This document shows, piece after piece, positions 57,865 to 64,000 of a stretch of 64,000 nucleotides of DNA. The translations under genes were made by a program, and so were the position numbers. Position 1 is the stretch's first letter, and every line of letters begins with the position of its first letter. This DNA is from Bryobacteraceae bacterium (GTDB taxonomy: Bacteria; Acidobacteriota; Terriglobia; Bryobacterales; Bryobacteraceae): contig JAICJH010000036.1 in assembly GCA_025928545.1 (NCBI GenBank), forward strand, positions 1-64,000, in the 5' to 3' direction. Under the pieces are notes generated by a model. The model saw only the letters and a program-made list of their open reading frames with translations. It was not told where the DNA came from and ran no database searches.

Positions 57865-59211
57865 ATGCCTTGCACGATCTCAATCGTAATACCGGTCTAT
57901 AATTCGGCGGACCAACTACGCTCCTGCCTGGAGCACCTGCGCGACTCCACATTTACCGATTTTGAGACCATCGTGGTGAACGACGGTTCTACGGACGCCT
58001 CGGCGGCTGTAGCACAGGAATTTGGCGCTACCGTGATCGCTACCGGCCGGCGCAGTGGGCCCGCCTATGCCCGAAACCTGGGGGCCAGCAAGGCAACCGG
58101 AGATATTCTCTTCTTCATCGATGCCGATGTTTGCGTCTACCCTCACACCGTCGCCCGTGTTCACGCAAATTTTCGGCAGGACCCCGAACTCTCAGCTGTA
58201 ATCGGCTCCTATGACGACTTGCCGGAATCGCAGGATTTCCTGTCGCTGTACCGCAATCTGATGCACTGCTACGTGCACCATCAGTCGCGGCGTGATGCCT
58301 GTACGTTCTGGAGCGGCTGCGGGGCAATGCGCAAGTCCGTATTCCAGGAATATAGCGGGTTCGATGAGTCTTACGACCGCCCGGCGATCGAAGACATTGA
58401 ATTGGGCTATCGCATGAGACGCGATGGCCGCAAGATGATGCTCGACACCGGCATCTTAGTGAAGCACCTGAAACGGTGGAGTTTCTTCAACCTGGTTAAA
58501 ACCGACATTATGGACCGCGGGATCCCGTGGACCGAGCTGATTCTGCGGGACCGGTTTCTTCCGAATGATCTGAACCTGCAACTCAGCCAGCGGGTAAGCG
58601 TCGCCCTGGTTTTTCTGCTGCTCGGGGTAGCGGCGGCGGCAGCGTGGTATGCGGGAACGTCGTTCATCCTCATGCTGCTGACCGTTCTCTTCCTGGTCCT
58701 GGCGCAGTTCGAGGTCGAAACCACCTGGCAAACGCAACCGAAAGCGCTCATCGCCACCACGGTGCTGATCGCCTCGATCATCGGCCTGGCATATTACAAC
58801 AACTCGAAATTGATTATCCCGCCCATTCTGCTCGCGTATGCCCTGTTGTTTCTGCGCCACCGGTATTCATTTACCAGTCTGCGCCGGAAGCAGATTACAG
58901 GCATGATGTGCGGTGTCTACCTGGTGTTTGTCATCCTGTTCGTCGCGATTTCTCTGCCACACCATCCGCTGGTTTTTTGTTTCTATCTGTTGTTGAGTAT
59001 CGTAATTCTGCTGAATAGCCAGTTTTACGTCTTCCTGGCCGGTCGCACCGGGCGACTGCTGGCGTTGGCCGCAATCCCGTTCCACCTCCTGTTCCATTTC
59101 TATAACGGATTATCGTTCCTGATCGGCGGGGCTAAACATCTTTTCCGGCGAATGTCTTCTCCAGCGGAAAAGGCGGCGGAAAAGCGCGTGCCGGTTTCCC
59201 CAGAACGATGA
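57865..59211 (+). CDS. GT2 glycosyltransferase with a polytopic C-terminal half
   Basis: The product has 448 aa from ATG 57865 (an in-frame TTG 9 nt earlier is less likely). Residues 1-230 are a GT-A domain: ISIVIPVYNSADQLRSCLEH, IVVNDGSTDASA, ARNLGASKATGD, LFFIDADVCV with an intact D-x-D, and AIEDIELGYRM with the E-D-x-E/L-type acceptor motif. Residues 235-430 form about seven hydrophobic segments of unknown role, perhaps coupling synthesis to transport or lipid binding. The C-terminus is Lys/Glu-rich. It overlaps the deacetylase gene by 4 bp. Processive synthesis is possible but not shown, as no Q-x-x-R-W was found. Confidence 0.86.
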   Translation: MPCTISIVIPVYNSADQLRSCLEHLRDSTFTDFETIVVNDGSTDASAAVAQEFGATVIATGRRSGPAYARNLGASKATGDILFFIDADVCVYPHTVARVHANFRQDPELSAVIGSYDDLPESQDFLSLYRNLMHCYVHHQSRRDACTFWSGCGAMRKSVFQEYSGFDESYDRPAIEDIELGYRMRRDGRKMMLDTGILVKHLKRWSFFNLVKTDIMDRGIPWTELILRDRFLPNDLNLQLSQRVSVALVFLLLGVAAAAAWYAGTSFILMLLTVLFLVLAQFEVETTWQTQPKALIATTVLIASIIGLAYYNNSKLIIPPILLAYALLFLRHRYSFTSLRRKQITGMMCGVYLVFVILFVAISLPHHPLVFCFYLLLSIVILLNSQFYVFLAGRTGRLLALAAIPFHLLFHFYNGLSFLIGGAKHLFRRMSSPAEKAAEKRVPVSPER

Positions 59212-59942
59212 CACGCCGGCGCTCCTGTATCCTCACCTATCATTCTCTCGACGACAGCGGGTCCGTCATTTCCACGCCTCCCGCCGTTTTTCGCGAACAG
59301 ATGGAATGGCTCGCGGCAGAGGGTGTGCCGGTAGTGCCGCTCGATCGCATTCGGGACACCCCAGGCGCGATCGCCATTACCTTCGATGATGGCTTCCGAA
59401 ACTTCTTCCATCAGGCACTCCCGATACTCGTCGAGCATCGATTTCCCGCCACTGTATTCGTCGTTGGAGGATTCTGCGGTGGTTGGAACGACTGGCCGTC
59501 GCAGCCTACCGACCACCTCATTCCGAAGCTGGAACTGATGAGTTGGCAGGAAGTCGAACAGTCATCACGGGTTGGAATGAGCATCGGATGCCATACGGCC
59601 ACACACCCATTCTTGAGCAGCCTTTCGGCGACAGATCTGGATGACGAGTTGCATCGAAGCCAGTCCGAGATCGAGCAGCGAATTGGGAGAGCAGTCGACA
59701 CGTTCGCATACCCTTATGGCGACGCACCGCCTCACGTACGGAAAGCGGCCAGCGGGTATTTCCGGTTCGCCGTTACCACCAGACTGGACTTTCTTAAGCC
59801 CGGGTCCGACGCACTGGATCTTCCGCGCCTTGACGCGTATTACCTCCGGAGCCGCCTGTGGTTCCGAGGTCTCTATAACGGTTACGGAACAGCCTACCTG
59901 TCGCTGAGACGCGGCCTCCGAGTCGTTCGGCAGATGGTATAA
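59208..59942 (+). CDS. Polysaccharide deacetylase (NodB homology, CE4)
   Basis: The product has 244 aa. CE4 motifs: CILTYHSLDD, IAITFDDGFRNFF (Asp60-Asp61), metal His pair H129-x3-H133 in IGCHTATHPF, and FAYPYGDAP. It removes N-acetyl groups from a glycan or glycolipid. No clear signal peptide or membrane helix, so it may act in the cytoplasm on a lipid-linked precursor. Its ATGA start overlaps the GT2 stop, and the flavoprotein gene follows after 7 nt. XrtA loci usually carry a different, DUF3473-containing deacetylase; this one lacks that extension. Confidence 0.92.
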   Translation: MTRRRSCILTYHSLDDSGSVISTPPAVFREQMEWLAAEGVPVVPLDRIRDTPGAIAITFDDGFRNFFHQALPILVEHRFPATVFVVGGFCGGWNDWPSQPTDHLIPKLELMSWQEVEQSSRVGMSIGCHTATHPFLSSLSATDLDDELHRSQSEIEQRIGRAVDTFAYPYGDAPPHVRKAASGYFRFAVTTRLDFLKPGSDALDLPRLDAYYLRSRLWFRGLYNGYGTAYLSLRRGLRVVRQMV

Positions 59943-59949
59943 ACACACG

Positions 59950-61368
59950 ATGCAACCAGGCCGCATCCCGATCGTGATCCTCGGCGCCGGACCGGCGGGA
60001 TTGGGCGCTGCGTACCGCCTGTCGCGTCATGAAGCTTTCGACGTCACCGTGGTCGAGCGCGGCGCCGGCGTCGGCGGCAATGCGGGCAGTTTCCCATTGG
60101 CCGGTATGCAGGTCGATTACGGCAGCCATCGGCTGCATCCCTCCTGCGCGCCGGAGATCCTAACTGATATCCGCGGAATGTTGGGGGATGGGCTGCTTGA
60201 CCGTCCTCGTCATGGTCGAATCCGTCTGCGCGGGCGATGGGTACATTTCCCGCTCAAGCCTGCCGATCTCGCCCTGCACCTGCCGCCTGCCTTCCTGGCG
60301 GGAGTGGCAGTCGATACCGTGCGGAAGCTCGCACCTCGCGGCCGGGCCGATACCTTTGCGGCCGTGCTTCAGCAGGGACTGGGACCGACCATCTGCCGGG
60401 ATTTTTATTTCCCGTATGCGCGGAAGATCTGGGGTGTCGACCCGGAATTGCTGGAGGCCGAACAGGCGAGGCGGCGCGTCTCCGCGGGATCTCTGCTCAA
60501 GATGGCGCGCAAGGTGTTGAACGCCGTACCGGGATTTAAGAAGAAAGGCGGGGGCCGATTCTACTATCCGAAGGACGGTTTTGGAGCCATCTCGGAGGCG
60601 TATCGGCAAGCCGCCGAGGCTCGCGGCGCGAGCTTCCTTTTTCGTACTACCGTGGCCGGCGTTGAGGCTGCCGGTGGCACGGTCCGGGCTGTACATGTAT
60701 CCGCTCCAGACGGCGTCCGGCGGCTGGACGCCCGGCAGACCCTTTCGACCATTCCCGTTTCCCAACTGGCGCGGCTGATGGACCCGGCCGCACCCGACGC
60801 TGTGCAGGCCTCTGCGTGCGCGTTAAAGTTCCGCGCCATGATTTTGATCTATCTGCTGCTCGAAACCGCGCAGTTCACCGAGTACGATGCGCACTACTTT
60901 CCCGACGCGGACGTTCTCATCACGCGCCTTTCGGAGCCGAAGAATTATAGTCTGGCGCCCAATCCGGGTCGCACCGTCTTGTGCGCGGAGCTTCCCTGCT
61001 CCGTAGACGATCCTGTTTGGCGTGCTTCCGATCAGGAACTTCGCGACTTGGTGACGCAAGCATTGGAGCGCGCGGGTCTGCCGGTCCGATGCCGCGTCTT
61101 GGAAGTCTCCAGCCGCAAACTTTCGCAGGCCTACCCGATCTATACGCAGGATTACCGGGCGAACTTCGAACGCATCGATCAATGGCTCGATGGCATCGAA
61201 GGCATCGTGACGTTCGGTCGCCAGGGACTCTTCGCCCACGACAACACGCATCACGCGCTTGCCATGGCGTACGCGCTGGATGGCTGTCTCGGGAGTGACG
61301 GCTCGCTGGACCGGAAAGCCTGGACTGGCTGCCGGCGCGAGTTTGAAAAGCACGTGGTGGAAGACTAG
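59950..61368 (+). CDS. FAD-dependent amine-oxidase/UGM-like flavoprotein
   Basis: The product has 472 aa. FAD site VILGAGPAGLGAAYRLS (9-25), then VVERGAGVGGNAGSF. Middle region: GRWVHFPLKPADLALHLP and CRDFYFPYARKIWGVDPEL, which align in pattern with the substrate region of UDP-galactopyranose mutases. A C-terminal FGRQGLFAHDNTHHALAMAY is the second FAD-contact motif. It differs considerably from the 48977 product, so the two probably act on different sugars. Cytoplasmic. The stop overlaps the GTG start of the GT-C gene (TAGTG). Confidence 0.8.
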   Translation: MQPGRIPIVILGAGPAGLGAAYRLSRHEAFDVTVVERGAGVGGNAGSFPLAGMQVDYGSHRLHPSCAPEILTDIRGMLGDGLLDRPRHGRIRLRGRWVHFPLKPADLALHLPPAFLAGVAVDTVRKLAPRGRADTFAAVLQQGLGPTICRDFYFPYARKIWGVDPELLEAEQARRRVSAGSLLKMARKVLNAVPGFKKKGGGRFYYPKDGFGAISEAYRQAAEARGASFLFRTTVAGVEAAGGTVRAVHVSAPDGVRRLDARQTLSTIPVSQLARLMDPAAPDAVQASACALKFRAMILIYLLLETAQFTEYDAHYFPDADVLITRLSEPKNYSLAPNPGRTVLCAELPCSVDDPVWRASDQELRDLVTQALERAGLPVRCRVLEVSSRKLSQAYPIYTQDYRANFERIDQWLDGIEGIVTFGRQGLFAHDNTHHALAMAYALDGCLGSDGSLDRKAWTGCRREFEKHVVED

Positions 61369-62834
61369 TGCCCACCGCCTCGATTTCGGGGCGCACTTGG
61401 GCATGGCGCGTCTTCCTCGCGTGCTGGATTGTGTACTCCTTCTTTTGGACGCCCTATCTCATCCGCGAGCACTTTCCCGCGCTGGCCATAGCTGAGCGCG
61501 GGACCATGAACGTAGAACAGTACGCCGGCTGGACAGACGATATCTTTCGCGGCCCGTCGGGCGGAGCGTTTATCAATAATAATCCCGGCGCGTCGCTTAC
61601 CGGCGCCATTCCGCTGCTGTTCTTTCGACCCGTCTTGGCCAACCTGAAGGAGGGGCGCCCGGGTCACGCCCAGCCGGCGCATGATGACGGCGAATTATTC
61701 TGGCGGACGCTGCGCGAAGGCAGCGCACCGTATTTCCTCCTGGCAGAGTTCCTGACCGTTGCTTTGGTGATGGCGCCGATTACGGCGTGGACCATGGCGT
61801 TGTTGTGCTCGCGCCTGATCGCTACGGGTATTCCGGCCGTGAATGCGGCCGCGGTGTCGTTGGCATGCGGTCTGGCTACCCCGATTCTCTTCCGCGCCGC
61901 TCACCTCAATCACAATCTCCTGGTCGCTGATGCCGGGTTCGCGGCCCTGCTGCTCGTTTGGGATCCGGCCGGCCGCGCCCTTACCGTTCGGAACGCCGCG
62001 CTGGCAGGCCTGCTCGCTGGATACACGGTGCTCTGCGATTTCAGCGGCCTGGTGGTGGTTGCAGTTGCCGCCCTGTATGTGTGGCTGCGCGGCGCGGAAC
62101 AGCCCGGTTTCGCGCGGTGTCGAGTGCTCGCGGCTTACGGCCTGGGAGTGCTGCCAGGCGTTGTCGGCCTGATGCTTTACCAGGCGTGGGCATTCGGATC
62201 GTTTTACCGGCCGTCGCAGCACTATATGGCGCCGACCGCGCCCACTGCACGCGGCTATCGCGGCTTCGATTACCCATCGATATCGCTGATCTGGGCGAAC
62301 TTTTTCGATCCACGGTTCGGCCTATTCGCTTATTGCCCGGCGTTGCTGCTGGCATTTGCGGCGCCGTTTCTGAAACGCGTCCGCTACCGGATGCCGCGAA
62401 GAGAGCTGTGGATTCTGCTGGCGTACTTCGCTCTGTTCGTCCTGTTCTGCGGGTCCAATCAGTACTCGTGGCTGCAGCCGCTGACCGGGTTCCGCTACCT
62501 CGTGCCGGTGGTGCCCGCCCTGGCGCTGCTGGCGGCGCAAGTGGCACAGGCATTCCCTCGGAACGTCCGCCGGTTAATCATTTTCGCCGCCGTCGCGCAG
62601 AGCCTCGTTATGGCAGCCGCGCATGAAAACAATCTGGCCGATTCGGCCGCGATTCTGTGGCGCAGGCGCGGCTCCCTGCTATGGATGATCCGGCTCGACC
62701 AGGCCGGGATCGACATCCCGGGCATCCTGCGGCTTGCGATGTGGGTAGGGGTGACGGTGTTTTCCGTGTGGGTCTGCCGGAGCCGTCAGGAACGTCCGAC
62801 GGATGAAACCACATTCGCTAACCCCGGCCGATGA
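61368..62834 (+). CDS. GT-C-like membrane protein, paralogue of the 24052 gene
   Basis: The product has 488 aa from GTG 61368. First helix (VFLACWIVYSFFWTPYLI), then a loop with ALAIAERGTMNVEQYAGW and NNNPGASLTGAIPLLFF, followed by about ten helices. It shares this loop, FRAAHLNHN and the RFGLFAYCPALLL segment with the gene at 24052. The acidic residues in the loop could be catalytic, but no member of this subfamily is known to me with a tested activity. It is the last gene of the 57865 operon. The last 49 bp overlap the 3' end of the convergent GT87-like gene. Confidence 0.7.
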   Translation: MPTASISGRTWAWRVFLACWIVYSFFWTPYLIREHFPALAIAERGTMNVEQYAGWTDDIFRGPSGGAFINNNPGASLTGAIPLLFFRPVLANLKEGRPGHAQPAHDDGELFWRTLREGSAPYFLLAEFLTVALVMAPITAWTMALLCSRLIATGIPAVNAAAVSLACGLATPILFRAAHLNHNLLVADAGFAALLLVWDPAGRALTVRNAALAGLLAGYTVLCDFSGLVVVAVAALYVWLRGAEQPGFARCRVLAAYGLGVLPGVVGLMLYQAWAFGSFYRPSQHYMAPTAPTARGYRGFDYPSISLIWANFFDPRFGLFAYCPALLLAFAAPFLKRVRYRMPRRELWILLAYFALFVLFCGSNQYSWLQPLTGFRYLVPVVPALALLAAQVAQAFPRNVRRLIIFAAVAQSLVMAAAHENNLADSAAILWRRRGSLLWMIRLDQAGIDIPGILRLAMWVGVTVFSVWVCRSRQERPTDETTFANPGR

Positions 62835-64000
62835 GCCCTCGACCCCTCTGTGGCTGCCTGGTATTGGAGTCGGGCGATCCAAGCTGTGAAGGCGGCCAGC
62901 GCAAGGGTCAGGATCGAGGCGGTGCGGACATTCACCAGGCGCGCCAGTTGCTGCGTTCCGAACGGAAAAACGAGCGACGGAGCGGGTATTGCGATCACCA
63001 GTGCGATGAGTGCACAGCCAAGCATGTTCGCCCAATTCGCTTTCTCGTTCAGAACGAAATTCCCGATTACGATGAGCGGCAGAATGAGAATCACCAGGTA
63101 GTGGTCCCAGGTGATGGGCGAAACCAGCAGCGTGAGAGCGGCGAAAAGAGAGAACTCCAGATCCAGGAGACGCTTGCTAGGTGCGGCCCCGCGCTGAAGC
63201 ACCAATAGCAATACTGCTCCGCCGATCACTCCAACGACGATGGCGGCGAAAACCGGCACAGAGACCTGTAGTCCGTTTTTCCTCAGGATTCCGAGCAGCG
63301 AAAGATTGAGTGGATGGCCGCCATACATTGCAGTGACTCTGCCCGCGATCCTGGAATACTCGGTAAACAGCCGCCATCCGCCCAAAGGAATGGCCGCCAG
63401 CATGAGCACCGCCAGCGTCGCCATTGCCGAAGCAAACGCGCGCCGGTAGCGAAACAGAAGATACACCAAAAGCACGCCCGGATAGAGTTTCAGAGAGACG
63501 GCGATGCTGATGGGGACACCGGCTGCCGCAATGTGCCCGCGTCGTAAGAGATACCAGCCCAGAACGATCAGCGACCCGACAAGGAGGCCGGATTGCCCCT
63601 GGCGCAGCAAACTGAGGACGGGTTCCCACGAGAGGCTTACGATTCCAATGAGCCAGGCAGTCCGTCCTGACAATTGAAACGCTCCGCTGCGGTAAATCAG
63701 GATGACGATTAACAACAATCCGGAAAGCGAAACAAGGTTGAGCGCGAGAGCCGCCCCATGAACTCCCAGCAGTGCGACGAAAGGGACCGTCAACAAAATC
63801 AAATGGGGTGGATGGGCCTGCAGCGGCAAAAACCCATGCGTCTCCCACTGCTCTTTTTGCTTTAAGCGGGGGAACAGCGCTCCGAGTGAGAACCGCGGCG
63901 GCTCACTTTTCAGCGATCTTACGATCAGCGGCGCCATCTGCGGCGGGTAAGCCGATTCGCCGCGCTGCAGCAACTGCGCCGAAACGATGTCCTGCATGAC
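62786..64000 (-). CDS. GT87-like (DUF2029) membrane glycosyltransferase, 5' end outside window
   Basis: About 404 residues are visible and the frame is open to the right edge, so the N-terminal helix is missing. Motifs typical of the PimE/GT87 group: HPPHLILLTVPFVALLG, RQGQSGLLVGSLIVLGW, SIAVSLKLYPGVLLVYLL and LTLLVSPITWDHYLVILIL. These enzymes use polyprenyl-phosphate-mannose-like donors outside the membrane. About nine hydrophobic segments are seen. It converges on the 57865 operon with a 49-bp overlap. Confidence 0.85.
   Translation of the reverse strand, partial: VMQDIVSAQLLQRGESAYPPQMAPLIVRSLKSEPPRFSLGALFPRLKQKEQWETHGFLPLQAHPPHLILLTVPFVALLGVHGAALALNLVSLSGLLLIVILIYRSGAFQLSGRTAWLIGIVSLSWEPVLSLLRQGQSGLLVGSLIVLGWYLLRRGHIAAAGVPISIAVSLKLYPGVLLVYLLFRYRRAFASAMATLAVLMLAAIPLGGWRLFTEYSRIAGRVTAMYGGHPLNLSLLGILRKNGLQVSVPVFAAIVVGVIGGAVLLLVLQRGAAPSKRLLDLEFSLFAALTLLVSPITWDHYLVILILPLIVIGNFVLNEKANWANMLGCALIALVIAIPAPSLVFPFGTQQLARLVNVRTASILTLALAAFTAWIARLQYQAATEGSRAHRPGLANVVSSVGRS

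Noticed and set aside
1..64000. CRISPR arrays, insertion sequences, rRNA genes
   Set aside because: No regularly spaced repeats, transposase motifs or rRNA sequence were seen on reading either strand.

Overview
This 64 kb, GC-rich window is almost entirely an envelope-polysaccharide island. At the left end sit three hallmark genes of an exosortase XrtA/PEP-CTERM locus: a TIGR03087-type glycosyltransferase (cut by the window edge), a FemAB-like protein and a tyrosine autokinase. That gene set, the base composition and the gene content fit an acidobacterium of the Solibacter/Bryobacter type, or a gammaproteobacterial or betaproteobacterial XrtA carrier. The taxonomic call is an inference, because no rRNA or ribosomal protein gene is present.

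Layout. 1-4440: XrtA-linked genes, a tRNA with an odd anticodon loop, and the first GT-C-like membrane glycosyltransferase. 4650-11040: a 2-oxoglutarate oxygenase with a GT2 enzyme, facing a carbamoylation operon (SGNH acyl enzyme, carbamoyltransferase-methyltransferase fusion, SxtJ-like and DUF5989 membrane proteins). 11600-23820: a cobalamin-type radical SAM enzyme facing an eight-gene operon that should make and use a CDP-activated, C-methylated 6-deoxy sugar (rfbF, rfbG, C-methyltransferase, reductase). 24050-31730: GT-C, GT2, GT-C, sulfatase-fold and GT-C genes. 31750-38310: a GtrB-like GT2 and a WxcM-like sugar-modifying fusion, divergent from a GT-C gene, a SPASM radical SAM enzyme and a Wzx-like flippase. 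38330-40770: a second carbamoylation cassette, including a 49-residue DUF5989 gene. 40900-48760: GT-C genes, two more SGNH proteins and an alpha/beta hydrolase. 48970-62840: two UDP-galactopyranose-mutase-like flavoproteins, GT2 and GT4 enzymes (one a tandem duplication), an acyltransferase, a deacetylase and a further GT-C gene. 62786-64000: a GT87-like gene cut by the right edge.

How it works together (inference). GT2 enzymes of the polyprenyl-phosphate-sugar type would charge lipid carriers in the cytoplasm. About twelve GT-C-like membrane enzymes would then use those donors on the outer face of the membrane. Flippase, deacetylase, acyltransferase, SGNH, carbamoyl, methyl and radical SAM enzymes would decorate the product.

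The most striking regulatory signal is that nearly every transcription-unit head carries a sigma-54-type -24/-12 element (TGG-N10-TGC). In about nine cases it lies so close to the start codon that the predicted leader is only 2-10 nt. This would make the island one large RpoN regulon, as is known for PrsR-controlled XrtA systems. No IS elements, CRISPR arrays or rRNA genes were seen.
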